From Ornithobacterium rhinotracheale DSM 15997 (GTDB lineage: Bacteria > Bacteroidota > Bacteroidia > Flavobacteriales > Weeksellaceae), in NCBI RefSeq assembly GCF_000265465.1, contig NC_018016.1:1540001-1604000 (forward strand): a DNA stretch of 64,000 nucleotides. The letters are read 5' to 3'. Position numbers and translations under genes: made by a program. Positions 54,281 through 63,329 of the stretch are shown in pieces. Every line of letters starts with the position of its first letter. The stretch's first letter is position 1. The notes under the pieces are model-generated. The model did no database searches, was not told the DNA's origin, and saw only the letters and a list, made by a program, of their open reading frames with translations.

Positions 54281-54322
54281 CAAATATATAAACTAAAAAT
54301 AGTATTATGCAAAACATAGTAC
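54281..54322 (-). promoter_or_regulatory. PadR-pspC promoter with candidate PadR operator
   Basis: On minus: TTTG (54310-54313), 21-base spacer, TATATTTG (54281-54288). The inverted repeat GTATTATG-N5-CATAGTAC (54302-54322, arms 7 of 8) overlaps the -33 element. Confidence 0.6.
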
Positions 54323-54433
54323 CTAAATTTAACAAATATAATGTGTTAAAATTTAAGCGTGTAGCATAAAAAAAAAACTGCGATCCTTTGTAGGTGCAGG
54401 TTTTATGAATTTATTTAGTAAAATTAAAAAATC

Positions 54434-55021
54434 TTATTTGTTGAAGAATCCTTTTAATAAGTTAGAGCCCATATTCATTAAATCATCTGTAATATTGCCG
54501 TCCCCGTTTTGGTCTAAAAGTTTTTCGAGCACATTTTGATTGCCTCCTTTTGTCGCTCCACTTAGCAAGCTACCGAGTAAATCAGAAATATTATTGGAGT
54601 TTAAATTTCCTTGCTGTTTTTCTTTGCCCAGAAAGCCCATAATGAGTGGAGCTATGGTAGAAAGAATTTGCATAACATTTCCACTAGAAAGCCCCGCTTG
54701 GGTACCGAGGTTTTGGGCTAATTGCTCTTGTTTTCCGCCAAAAATATGGTTTAAGATGCTCTCGCCCTCTGCATTGTTGGTAGCCCCGCCGAGCAATCCG
54801 CTCAGATTGTCCAGTATAGAGCCCGAGTGATCGTTGAGTGCATGGTTCAAGCTTTCTGCCCCTTGAGGCGTTTGAGCATTTTTGTTCATTTGTCCCAAAA
54901 TGGCAGGAACCGCCATTGAGATAACAGAACTTACTTTTGAATCGTCTACGCCTAAACTTTTACTCATTTGTCCTATGACCTGATTGTTGAGTGCGCTTGT
55001 AATTAAATTTTGAATATCCAT
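54434..55021 (-). CDS. DUF937 (YidB-like) family protein
   Basis: 195 aa, soluble, with two similar Gly/Asn/Leu-rich helical segments: residues 1-70 (SALNNQVIGQMSKSLGVDDSKVSSVISMAVPAILGQM) and 95-150 (QNLGTQAGLSSGNVMQILSTIAPLIMGFLGKE). The C-terminus carries DQNGDGNITDDLM, which resembles a dockerin/EF-hand calcium loop. Function unknown. It lies six bases after the 3' end of the lipoprotein gene upstream. Confidence 0.8.
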   Translation of the reverse strand: MDIQNLITSALNNQVIGQMSKSLGVDDSKVSSVISMAVPAILGQMNKNAQTPQGAESLNHALNDHSGSILDNLSGLLGGATNNAEGESILNHIFGGKQEQLAQNLGTQAGLSSGNVMQILSTIAPLIMGFLGKEKQQGNLNSNNISDLLGSLLSGATKGGNQNVLEKLLDQNGDGNITDDLMNMGSNLLKGFFNK

Positions 55022-55027
55022 AGTTTT

Positions 55028-55612
55028 TTATTTGATTTTAATGTCCTCTGAAATGATTTCTAAATTTTTAGGATTTAAAGTTGCCTTAATTTCAGCTGTG
55101 AAAATTCGTTTTTCGTAGCATTTTCCTACAAATTTCACTTCAGATTCTATACCATTTTTAGTGAGTTTATAATCACGCTTTTTATAATCAATTTGTTGGC
55201 TTTGAGGGCAGAGAGTGTTTAATCTTTCCTCAATAATGGGTTTTACAAAAGATTGAAAGATTTTAGCCTTAATGAATTTCCCCTCAATACTGCGGTAGCC
55301 TGGGAAGATAGAATCTAGGCTAGCCTTGTCTACTCTGTAAAAAGGATTAATCATAGTTATGTTATTCTCTTTCTTCATTTGCCCGAAATAAACATGGTCT
55401 AAATCTTCATTTACGATATACCAATTCCGGTCAATTCTGCTTTTAAGTTCGCTTTCCATTCGTCGGTTAAAGAAAGTATTTACAGACACTTTTTTAGAAC
55501 GATCTAAGAATAATCCCTGCTCTGCATCTTGGAGTGCGATGTAATTTGGAGTGCAATTAAAAAGACTAAAAAATAACCCAAAAAAGATAATTGTTTTTAT
55601 TATATGGTTCAT
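55028..55612 (-). CDS. Putative lipoprotein, unknown function
   Basis: 194 aa from the ATG at 55612, chosen because it gives a clean lipoprotein signal (IIFFGLFFSLFNC, Cys20). Earlier in-frame starts only add a charged stretch. Body: about 175 residues, mixed alpha/beta, with a Cys pair (LCPQSQ, GKCYEK). Not recognised. Co-oriented with the DUF937 gene, six bases apart. Confidence 0.65.
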   Translation of the reverse strand: MNHIIKTIIFFGLFFSLFNCTPNYIALQDAEQGLFLDRSKKVSVNTFFNRRMESELKSRIDRNWYIVNEDLDHVYFGQMKKENNITMINPFYRVDKASLDSIFPGYRSIEGKFIKAKIFQSFVKPIIEERLNTLCPQSQQIDYKKRDYKLTKNGIESEVKFVGKCYEKRIFTAEIKATLNPKNLEIISEDIKIK

Positions 55613-55696
55613 AAATCGTATTTTTAGACCCGTCAAATGTATAAATAAAATATCAATTAGAGCGAAACGCTCCACAAACTATTTAATAAACGAAGC

Positions 55697-56689
55697 ATGA
55701 AGAAAGTAATTATTCTACTACTGGTAGTGATGATAGGAATCGTGATTTTTCCAGTTTTTTTGCCAAAATCTACACACGAAGAGGCGGAATATATCTACGA
55801 AGCCAATCCTAAAAAAGTATATGACTATTTCAATAATCTTAAAAAAATGTCGCAGTGGTTTGGCTGGAGTGGAGATGACATCGAGACCAATGCCCAATTT
55901 TCTACTCCTGCCGAAGGTGTGGGAGCATACTTCAAATGGAGCCATGAAAATGGCGAAGGCGGGTCTGTAACCATTACCGATGCCAAAGAAAATCAATTCG
56001 TAGGCTATAATCTATCGTTTGGCGAAGAAAAAGGAAACACTTCCGAGGCGATATTCCAAGTCTTGGACGATGGTAAAGTGAAAGTAATCTGGACATTTGA
56101 TAGTGCAGAAGTTTCGTATCCGTTTCAGGTATATGCATTTTTCATGCGCCGCAGTATCAAGAAAAATTTACAAGAAGGGCTAGAAAAATTAGACGAGCTT
56201 ATCAAAAAAGAACAAGCCGAAAACGGAGGTGATGTGCAAGCAAGAGCCATAAGAGAAGTAAGAGAGCCAGCGCACAAGCTATTTGGCGTTATGCAAACGA
56301 CAGACGCCAATGACGAATCCGAATACAGAACCGCCGTAGGCGAGGCACTTGGCATGGTAGAAAGTTATTTAATTGACGAAAACTCAGTTTCTCCCACTCA
56401 AATCAATGGCGATGTGGTGTATTTCTTAAAAAGAAATGCCAGCGAAAATAATTTTGTCGCAGGATTCTTTACCGAGGCAAATGTGCCACAAAAAGAAGGT
56501 ATGCAATATGTGGAAATCCCAGCATATAAATGCTTGACTATAACCGTGAATAATAATACAGAAGATATAAAAAAGGCATATCAAGATTTAGAAAAATATG
56601 CCCAAGAAAAAGGCTTCTATACATTGCAAAGCTCTTGGCAAATCATAAGAGAAGACCAAGTGCAGATTTATATCCCATTGGGACAATAA
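55697..56689 (+). CDS. SRPBCC domain protein with C-terminal GyrI-like domain
   Basis: 330 aa. An N-terminal membrane anchor (about 3-20) precedes an SRPBCC/polyketide-cyclase-like domain (about 30-155, with AEYIYEANPKKVYDYFNNLKKMSQWFGW) and a GyrI-like effector-binding domain (about 190-330, VPQKEGMQYVEIPAYKCLTITV). This fusion is common in flavobacteria. It probably binds small hydrophobic ligands at the membrane; no ligand is known. Confidence 0.8.
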   Translation: MKKVIILLLVVMIGIVIFPVFLPKSTHEEAEYIYEANPKKVYDYFNNLKKMSQWFGWSGDDIETNAQFSTPAEGVGAYFKWSHENGEGGSVTITDAKENQFVGYNLSFGEEKGNTSEAIFQVLDDGKVKVIWTFDSAEVSYPFQVYAFFMRRSIKKNLQEGLEKLDELIKKEQAENGGDVQARAIREVREPAHKLFGVMQTTDANDESEYRTAVGEALGMVESYLIDENSVSPTQINGDVVYFLKRNASENNFVAGFFTEANVPQKEGMQYVEIPAYKCLTITVNNNTEDIKKAYQDLEKYAQEKGFYTLQSSWQIIREDQVQIYIPLGQ

Positions 56690-56762
56690 ACTGAAAAAAT
56701 ACCCCAAAAAAGGATTTTTTAATGATATTTTACCTTTTTGTGAAAAAAACAATTAATATTTT

Positions 56763-56792
56763 TTTGTGATTCAAAAAAGATGCTTACCTTAG
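56763..56792 (+). promoter_or_regulatory. Promoter of the ilv operon
   Basis: TTTG (56763-56766), 18-base spacer, TACCTTAG (56785-56792; one mismatch to TAnnTTTG). The leader peptide starts 22 bases downstream. Confidence 0.6.
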
Positions 56793-56813
56793 CAACCAGA
56801 AACATAACAAACA

Positions 56814-56870
56814 ATGAATAGTCAAAACATTATTATTATCTCTATTATTATTCGTTCTCACAAGGAATGA
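56814..56870 (+). CDS. ilv operon leader peptide, isoleucine-rich
   Basis: An 18-residue peptide MNSQNIIIISIIIRSHKE with seven isoleucine codons in an eight-codon window (one ATC, the others ATT). Ribosome stalling there for lack of charged tRNA-Ile would free the antiterminator. The stop lies inside the 5' arm of the antiterminator (56864-56872), so a ribosome that reaches the stop blocks that arm. Confidence 0.88.
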   Translation: MNSQNIIIISIIIRSHKE

Positions 56871-56930
56871 GCAAGAGATTCTATAATGTTTTATGAAATC
56901 CCGCTCATTCCAGCAATGAGCGGGATTTTT
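56864..56930 (+). promoter_or_regulatory. Ribosome-dependent attenuator of the ilv operon
   Basis: Terminator: a 14-bp stem with AAATCCCGCTCATT (56896-56909), loop CCAGC and complement to 56928, followed by a T-run. Antiterminator: GGAATGAGC (56864-56872) pairs with GCTCATTCC (56903-56911), consuming the 5' arm of the terminator. The two structures exclude each other. Confidence 0.88.
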
Positions 56931-56946
56931 AGTAAAAAATTAAAAA

Positions 56947-58623
56947 ATGGAAAAGTTTAAAAAGTTTAGCGCAAAAGTCTCTACAGACGAAACACACCCT
57001 TCGGCTCAGGCAATGCTTCATGCCATTGGATTGAGCAAGGAAGATTTACACAAGCCTTTTGTAGGAATTGCCAGCACGGGCTACGAGGGAAATCCTTGTA
57101 ATATGCACTTAAATGATTTAGCCAAAATCATCAAAAAAGGCGTTTATGACAAAGAAGCGGTGGGCTTAATTTTTAATACAATCGGAATAAGCGACGGAAT
57201 TTCTATGGGAACGCACGGCATGCGTTTTTCATTGCCTTCGCGAGACATTATTGCCGATTCGGTGGAGAGTGTGGTAGAAGGGCTTAGCTACGATGCGCTG
57301 GTTACCATAGTGGGCTGCGACAAAAATATGCCAGGAGCTTTGATGGCGATGTTGAGATTAAATCGCCCTTCTGTTTTAGTTTATGGCGGAACGGTAGCAC
57401 ACGGCTCATGCTTTGGTAAGAAACTAGATATTGTTTCCACTTTCGAAGCTTGGGGGCAAAAGGTGGCTAAAGAAATAGACGAAGAAACCTATCAAAAAAT
57501 CATAGAAAATGCAATTCCTGGCGCGGGTGCTTGTGGCGGAATGTACACGGCAAACACCATGGCATCTTCAATAGAAACGTTGGGAATGGCATTGCCTTTC
57601 AATTCATCAAACCCTGCAGTGGGGAGCGATAAAGAAAAAGATGCTTATGCAGCGGGCGAAGCCGTAGTGGAATTATTGAAAAAAGACATCAAACCACTAG
57701 ATATTGTAACCAAAAAATCGCTTGAAAACGCATTTACATTAGTTAGTATCTTGGGAGGTTCAACCAATGCCGTTTTGCATTATTTAGCCATTGCCGATAC
57801 TGCGGGCATTGATTTTGGTTTAGAGGACATGCAGCGCATCAGCGAAAAAACGCCAATGTTGGCAGATTTAAAACCTTCGGGTAAATATTTGATGGAAGAT
57901 TTGCACCGAGTAGGCGGAACGCCAGCTGTTTTAAAATATTTGCTTAAAAACGGATTTTTGCATGGAGATTGTCTCACCGTTACGGGCAAAACTTTAGCCG
58001 AAAACTTGGAAAATGTTCCAGATTTAACCGATCAAAACGAAATCATTCACTCTTTAGAAAATCCAATCAAAGCGACGGGGCATATCAGAATCCTTCGTGG
58101 GAATTTAGCCTCAGAAGGTTCGGTGGCGAAAATCACAGGAAAAGAAGGTTTATATTTCAAAGGAAAAGCCAAAGTTTATAATTCTGAATACGACGCCAAT
58201 TCTGCCATTAAAAATGGAGAGATCGAGAAAGGTGATGTGGTCGTGATTCGTTACGAAGGGCCAAAAGGCGGACCTGGAATGCCAGAAATGTTAAAGCCAA
58301 CGGCAGCAATTATGGGTGCAGGGCTTGGCAAAGATGTAGCACTTATAACCGATGGTCGTTTCTCTGGCGGAACGCACGGATTTGTTGTAGGGCATGTTTG
58401 TCCCGAAGCGCAAGAAGGCGGTGTGATTGCCTTGGTAGAAAACGGGGATTTAATTCAAATTGATGCCGAAGCCAATACCATTGATTTGCTCGTTTCGGAC
58501 GAAGAGCTTGAAAAAAGAAGAGCTAACTGGACAGCACCTGATTTAAAAGCTAAAAGAGGTGCTTTATATAAATATGCAAAATTAGTATCATCAGCTTCAA
58601 ACGGTTGTGTAACGGATAAATAA
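56947..58623 (+). CDS. ilvD: Dihydroxy-acid dehydratase
   Basis: 558 aa Fe-S enzyme making the branched-chain 2-keto acids from the dihydroxy acids. Cluster cysteines lie in [18 protein letters not shown] and [18 protein letters not shown]-linked substrate motifs [14 protein letters not shown] and the C-terminal RANWTAPD are intact. First gene behind the attenuator; followed by ilvB at six bases. Confidence 0.96.
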   Translation: MEKFKKFSAKVSTDETHPSAQAMLHAIGLSKEDLHKPFVGIASTGYEGNPCNMHLNDLAKIIKKGVYDKEAVGLIFNTIGISDGISMGTHGMRFSLPSRDIIADSVESVVEGLSYDALVTIVGCDKNMPGALMAMLRLNRPSVLVYGGTVAHGSCFGKKLDIVSTFEAWGQKVAKEIDEETYQKIIENAIPGAGACGGMYTANTMASSIETLGMALPFNSSNPAVGSDKEKDAYAAGEAVVELLKKDIKPLDIVTKKSLENAFTLVSILGGSTNAVLHYLAIADTAGIDFGLEDMQRISEKTPMLADLKPSGKYLMEDLHRVGGTPAVLKYLLKNGFLHGDCLTVTGKTLAENLENVPDLTDQNEIIHSLENPIKATGHIRILRGNLASEGSVAKITGKEGLYFKGKAKVYNSEYDANSAIKNGEIEKGDVVVIRYEGPKGGPGMPEMLKPTAAIMGAGLGKDVALITDGRFSGGTHGFVVGHVCPEAQEGGVIALVENGDLIQIDAEANTIDLLVSDEELEKRRANWTAPDLKAKRGALYKYAKLVSSASNGCVTDK

Positions 58624-58629
58624 AAAATT

Positions 58630-60324
58630 ATGACACAGAATATCACAGGGAGAGACGCAGTAATACAATGTTTATTACAGGAAAAGGTAGACACCATTTT
58701 CGGGTATCCAGGAGGGGCGATTATGCCTATCTACGATTCACTTTATGATTATCAAGATAAAATCAAGCACATTCTTACACGCCATGAGCAAGGAGCCATT
58801 CACGCAGCGCAAGGTTTTGCGAGAGTTTCGGGGAGGGTGGGTGTTTGCTTTGCTACTTCTGGACCTGGAGCCACCAATTTAGTAACTGGATTAGCCGATG
58901 CTTATATCGATTCCACACCCGTTGTTTGTATCACGGGGCAAGTAGGTAGCTCTTTGCTAGGAACAGATGCCTTTCAAGAAACCGATGTGGTGGGCGTTAC
59001 GATGCCTGTAACAAAATGGAACATTCAAGTAACTCGTGCCGAAGATATTCCTGGTGCCATTGCAAAAGCCTTTTATGTGGCTAAAAGCGGTCGTCCTGGA
59101 CCTGTGGTAGTGGATATTACCAAAGATGCGCAATTTGCAACTTTTGATTTTGAATACAAACCATGCGAAAATCTTCGTGTGTATGTGCCAGAACCAAACA
59201 TTTCAACCGAAAATATTAAAAAGGCAGCCGAGCTAATCAATCAAGCTAAAAAACCATATGTTTTGTTTGGACAAGGCGTGATTTTGGGTGATGCCAAAGA
59301 AGAATTTAAGGCATTTATCGAAAAGTCAGGAATCCCTGCCGCTTGGACTATCATGGGCGTTTCGGCATTGGAGCGAAACCATCCGCTCAATGTAGGAATG
59401 CTTGGAATGCACGGTAATTATGCACCGAATAAATTAACTAATGAATGTGATGTTTTAATCGCTGTGGGAATGCGTTTTGACGACCGTGTAACGGGAGACG
59501 TGGAGCGTTATGCAAAACAAGCCAAAGTGATTCATTTAGAAATAGATCCATCTGAAATCAATAAAATTGTGTACGCCGATGTGCCAGTGCTCGGAAGTTG
59601 CAAAAACACATTGCCTTTGCTCACAGAATTGGTAGAGAAAAAATCGCACACCGAGTGGCTTAATGAATTTAAAGAATTAGAAAAAGAAGAGTACAAAGAA
59701 GTCATCGACGAGGAACTTCAGCCAGCGAAGGACAAAATGATTTCCATGGGAGAAGTCATTAAAATGATTTCAGATAAAACACAAGGAAAAGCTGTTGTAG
59801 TAACCGATGTGGGGCAACACCAAATGGTAACCGAACGCTATTATGAATTCGAAGAGTGGAACAGCAATGTAACTTCGGGCGGATTAGGAACCATGGGCTT
59901 TGCTTTGCCAGCTTCAATCGGGGCTAAATTAGGAGCCCCAGACCGCCAGGTTATAGCAGTGATAGGAGATGGCGGTTTTCAAATGACAATTCAGGAATTA
60001 GGCACCATTTTTCAATCAGAAATCGATGTGAAAATCTTAATTCTAAACAATGAATTTTTAGGAATGGTTCGCCAGTGGCAAGAGTTGTTCTTCGACAGTA
60101 GATATTCATTCACCGTGATGAAAAATCCAGATTTTCAAACCATTGCCGAAGGCTACCACATTGCACACAACAAAGTGGAAAAACGCGAAGATTTGGAAAA
60201 AGCAGTGGAAGAGTTTTTACAATCAAAAGGAAGTTATTTGCTAGAAGTAAGAGTAGGAAAAGAAAACAATGTTTTTCCATTTGTGCCTACGGGAGCATCG
60301 GTTTCAGAAATAAGACTTAAATAA
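58630..60324 (+). CDS. ilvB: Acetolactate synthase large subunit
   Basis: 564 aa ThDP enzyme condensing pyruvate to acetolactate. Catalytic Glu in [20 protein letters not shown]-domain motif, and the ThDP/Mg site [14 protein letters not shown]...[14 protein letters not shown] (GDG-N). Full length. Six bases after ilvD and seven before the small subunit. Confidence 0.96.
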   Translation: MTQNITGRDAVIQCLLQEKVDTIFGYPGGAIMPIYDSLYDYQDKIKHILTRHEQGAIHAAQGFARVSGRVGVCFATSGPGATNLVTGLADAYIDSTPVVCITGQVGSSLLGTDAFQETDVVGVTMPVTKWNIQVTRAEDIPGAIAKAFYVAKSGRPGPVVVDITKDAQFATFDFEYKPCENLRVYVPEPNISTENIKKAAELINQAKKPYVLFGQGVILGDAKEEFKAFIEKSGIPAAWTIMGVSALERNHPLNVGMLGMHGNYAPNKLTNECDVLIAVGMRFDDRVTGDVERYAKQAKVIHLEIDPSEINKIVYADVPVLGSCKNTLPLLTELVEKKSHTEWLNEFKELEKEEYKEVIDEELQPAKDKMISMGEVIKMISDKTQGKAVVVTDVGQHQMVTERYYEFEEWNSNVTSGGLGTMGFALPASIGAKLGAPDRQVIAVIGDGGFQMTIQELGTIFQSEIDVKILILNNEFLGMVRQWQELFFDSRYSFTVMKNPDFQTIAEGYHIAHNKVEKREDLEKAVEEFLQSKGSYLLEVRVGKENNVFPFVPTGASVSEIRLK

Positions 60325-60331
60325 TTAAATC

Positions 60332-60865
60332 ATGAAAGAAGAATTCACATTATCCATATACACAGAAGATGTTGTCGGGGCACTTAATAAAGTGAGCTTA
60401 ATCTTTAGTCGCAGACACATCAACATTATGAGTATCACCGCATCTACAAGCGAGGTGGAGCACATTCACCGCTACACCATCGTGATCAACGAGACCGAGG
60501 AACAAGTGAAGAAATTGGTGGGGCAAATCGAAAAGCAAGTGGATATTGCTAAAGCATTCTATTACCGAAATAGCGAAGTCGTTTATCAAGAAATGGCACT
60601 TTACAAATTGCGCACAGAATCTTTCACGCAGGGCGATGTAGAATTTGTAGTGCGTAGACATGCCGCTAATATTTTAGATGTTACGCCAGAATATGTAATC
60701 ATTCAGAAATCGGGCTGGAGAAACGAAATTGAGGCACTTTCAAAGGATTTAAACGACAATTTTGAAGTGCTGGAATACACCAATTCAGGGCGTGTAGCAA
60801 TTTCCAAAAACATGACTTTATTACAAACTTATATAGATAACTTAGAAAAAAATATTTTAATTTAA
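60332..60865 (+). CDS. ilvN: Acetolactate synthase small (regulatory) subunit
   Basis: 177 aa. An N-terminal ACT domain (residues 3-75, FTLSIYTEDVVGALNKVSLIFSRRHINI) binds valine for feedback inhibition; the C-terminal half (VVRRHAANILDVTPEYVIIQKSG) completes the subunit. Also called IlvH in some annotations. Directly follows ilvB. Confidence 0.94.
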   Translation: MKEEFTLSIYTEDVVGALNKVSLIFSRRHINIMSITASTSEVEHIHRYTIVINETEEQVKKLVGQIEKQVDIAKAFYYRNSEVVYQEMALYKLRTESFTQGDVEFVVRRHAANILDVTPEYVIIQKSGWRNEIEALSKDLNDNFEVLEYTNSGRVAISKNMTLLQTYIDNLEKNILI

Positions 60866-60877
60866 AATCAAACAATT

Positions 60878-61924
60878 ATGGCAAAAATAAATTTTGGAGG
60901 AGTAGAAGAAAATGTGGTAACTCGTGAAGAGTTCCCATTAGAAAAAGCACAAGAAGTATTGAAAGATGAGGTAGTAGCCATCATCGGCTACGGTGTGCAA
61001 GGTCCAGGGCAAGCATTAAACTTAAAAGATAACGGAGTAAATGTAATCGTAGGACAACGCAAAAACTCAAAATCTTGGGACAAAGCCGTAGAAGATGGTT
61101 GGGTGACAGGCGAAACGCTTTTTGAAATCGAGGAAGCAGCAGAAAAAGCAACTATTATTGAATATTTACTTTCAGATGCAGGACAAATTTCTCAGTGGGA
61201 TAAAGTAAAAAAACATTTAACTAAAGGTAAAGCCCTTTATTTCTCTCACGGATTCGGTATCACTTTCAACGACCAAACAGGCATCGTTCCGCCAGCAGAT
61301 GTAGATGTGATTTTGGTAGCACCAAAAGGTTCAGGTCGTTCGCTTAGAACTTTATTCTTGGAGGGAAAAGGCTTAAACTCAAGTTATGCCATTTACCAAG
61401 ATGCCACAGGAAAAGCCTATGATCGTGTCATCGCTTTAGGTATCGGAATAGGTTCTGGCTATTTGTTTGAAACCGATTTTAAACGCGAAGTGTATTCAGA
61501 CTTAACAGGTGAACGAGGCGTATTGATGGGAGCCATTGCAGGCTTATTCGAAGCGCAATACAATGTATTGAGAGCACACGGGCACACACCATCTGAAGCA
61601 TTTAATGAAACAGTGGAAGAGCTTACACAAAGTTTAATGCCGCTTGTAGCTCAAAACGGAATGGACTGGATGTATGCCAACTGCTCAACAACAGCACAGC
61701 GTGGAGCTCTGGACTGGAAAAATAAATTCCGTGATGTGACTTCGCCAGTCTTTGAAGAATTGTACCAAAGTGTGGCTTCTGGAAACGAGGCTAAAAAGAC
61801 CATCGAGGCAAATTCAAAAGAAGGTTACAGAGATTCGCTCAATCAAGAGTTAAAAGAAATCAGAGAATCAGAAATCTGGGAAACAGGTCGTGCTGTGAGA
61901 CAATTAAGACCAGAAAATAATTAA
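60878..61924 (+). CDS. ilvC: Ketol-acid reductoisomerase, class I
   Basis: 348 aa. The Rossmann loop is IGYGVQGPGQALNLKDNGVNVIVGQRKNSKSW, with Arg and Ser residues after beta-2 typical of NADPH preference. The knotted C-terminal domain carries the magnesium acids (D/E in SDLTGERGVLMGAIAGLFEAQYN). One C-terminal domain only, so class I rather than the long enterobacterial class II. Closed by a hairpin at 61938. Confidence 0.95.
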   Translation: MAKINFGGVEENVVTREEFPLEKAQEVLKDEVVAIIGYGVQGPGQALNLKDNGVNVIVGQRKNSKSWDKAVEDGWVTGETLFEIEEAAEKATIIEYLLSDAGQISQWDKVKKHLTKGKALYFSHGFGITFNDQTGIVPPADVDVILVAPKGSGRSLRTLFLEGKGLNSSYAIYQDATGKAYDRVIALGIGIGSGYLFETDFKREVYSDLTGERGVLMGAIAGLFEAQYNVLRAHGHTPSEAFNETVEELTQSLMPLVAQNGMDWMYANCSTTAQRGALDWKNKFRDVTSPVFEELYQSVASGNEAKKTIEANSKEGYRDSLNQELKEIRESEIWETGRAVRQLRPENN

Positions 61925-61937
61925 AAATATATTTTTT

Positions 61938-61974
61938 AAAAACCTACTCAGATATCATATTTGGGTAGGTTTTT
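61938..61974 (+). terminator. Hairpin terminator between ilvC and ilvA
   Basis: A 13-bp stem AAAAACCTACTCA with its near-complement, followed by a T-run. May limit how much transcription reaches ilvA. Confidence 0.8.
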
Positions 61975-61996
61975 AGACTAAAAAAATACGCAAAAA

Positions 61997-63247
61997 ATGA
62001 ATTTCGTAAATCAAGAAAATGTAGCACAAGCGGCAGAACGCATTCAAGAGGTGATTCGCAGAACGCCTTTAGACAAAAACTTAAACGCTTCTGCCACTTA
62101 TGGTGCAAATATTTGGTATAAAAGAGAAGATTTACAAACCGTTCGCTCCTATAAAATTCGTGGAGCTTACAACAAAATTGTACAATTAAGCCCAGAAGAA
62201 AAAGCCAAAGGTGTAGTGTGTGCCAGTGCAGGAAATCATGCACAGGGTGTGGCACTTTCTTGTGCTAAATTAAAGATTAAAGGAAAAATCTTTATGCCAA
62301 AACCTACGCCTAAGCAAAAGGTGAATCAAGTGAAAATGTTTGGCGGAGAGTGGATAGAAACCGTGCTCATCGGCGATACATTTGATGATAGCAACGATGC
62401 CGCTTTGAGCGAAGTGGCAGCTTCGGGAGCTACTTATATTCCGCCGTTCAACGATGAGCAAATCATCATAGGGCAGGCAACGATTGCCAAAGAAATTTTG
62501 GAACAAACCAGCGAGCCGATTGATTATGTGATTTTGCCCGTAGGAGGTGGTGGATTGGCTTCAGGCGTTTCGTCTTATTTTAAATTGCTCAGCCCTAATA
62601 CCAAAATCATTGCCGTAGAACCTTTAGGAGCACCAAGTTTAACGAAGTCTTTGGAGAAAGGAGAAGTCGTGGAATTGGATAAAATCGATAAATTCGTAGA
62701 TGGTGCCGCTGTCAAGAAAATTGGGGATTTAACATTTTCTGTGATGAAGGAAACCATTGATCAAGTGCTTTTGATAGATGAAGGGCAAGTATGCGTTGAG
62801 GTGCTTAATATTTATAACAAAGATGCCATTGTGCTTGAGCCTGCGGGAGCTTTGTCCATTGCGGCATTGGAGCATTTGAAAGATGAAATCAAAGGGAAAA
62901 ATGTAGTTTGTGTTCTTTCAGGAAGCAATAACGACATTACCCGAATGGAGGATATGAAAGAAAAAGCACTTTTATTCCAAGGTTTAAAACATTATTTCAT
63001 CATTGATTTTCCGCAGAGAGCAGGGGCGTTGCGCGATTTTGTGAACCAAGCTCTGGGCGATGGCGTGGATATTACTTATTTCCAATATGTGAAGAGAGTA
63101 AACCGAGAGTCGGGACCCGTGGTCTTGGGCGTGGAATTAAGCGAGAAAAAGGATTTAGATGCTTTGATTGAGCGATTTGATAATTTTGATTTTGAATATC
63201 AATATTTGAACGATAATCACTTGCTTTTTTCAACTTTGATTAATTAA
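61997..63247 (+). CDS. ilvA: Threonine deaminase (biosynthetic)
   Basis: 416 aa PLP enzyme that turns threonine into 2-ketobutyrate, the isoleucine-specific entry step. PLP-lysine is Lys53 in VRSYKIRGAYN, and the phosphate loop is VGGGGLASGV. The C-terminal 90 residues (HYFIIDFPQRAGALRDFVNQALG) are a single ACT-like regulatory domain, so feedback inhibition by isoleucine is expected. Placed last in ilvDBNCA, behind an internal hairpin. Confidence 0.94.
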   Translation: MNFVNQENVAQAAERIQEVIRRTPLDKNLNASATYGANIWYKREDLQTVRSYKIRGAYNKIVQLSPEEKAKGVVCASAGNHAQGVALSCAKLKIKGKIFMPKPTPKQKVNQVKMFGGEWIETVLIGDTFDDSNDAALSEVAASGATYIPPFNDEQIIIGQATIAKEILEQTSEPIDYVILPVGGGGLASGVSSYFKLLSPNTKIIAVEPLGAPSLTKSLEKGEVVELDKIDKFVDGAAVKKIGDLTFSVMKETIDQVLLIDEGQVCVEVLNIYNKDAIVLEPAGALSIAALEHLKDEIKGKNVVCVLSGSNNDITRMEDMKEKALLFQGLKHYFIIDFPQRAGALRDFVNQALGDGVDITYFQYVKRVNRESGPVVLGVELSEKKDLDALIERFDNFDFEYQYLNDNHLLFSTLIN

Positions 63248-63270
63248 AAATATTCAGAAATTTATTCATA

Positions 63271-63310
63271 AAAAAATAGCGTCAAAAACATGTTTTTGAC
63301 GCTATTTTTT
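63271..63310. terminator. Bidirectional terminator between ilvA and the YccA-like gene
   Basis: Perfect 18-bp stem AAAAAATAGCGTCAAAAA with its complement and a four-base loop. Serves both converging genes. Confidence 0.92.
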
Positions 63311-63329
63311 GTTTTATAAAGAGATGTGA

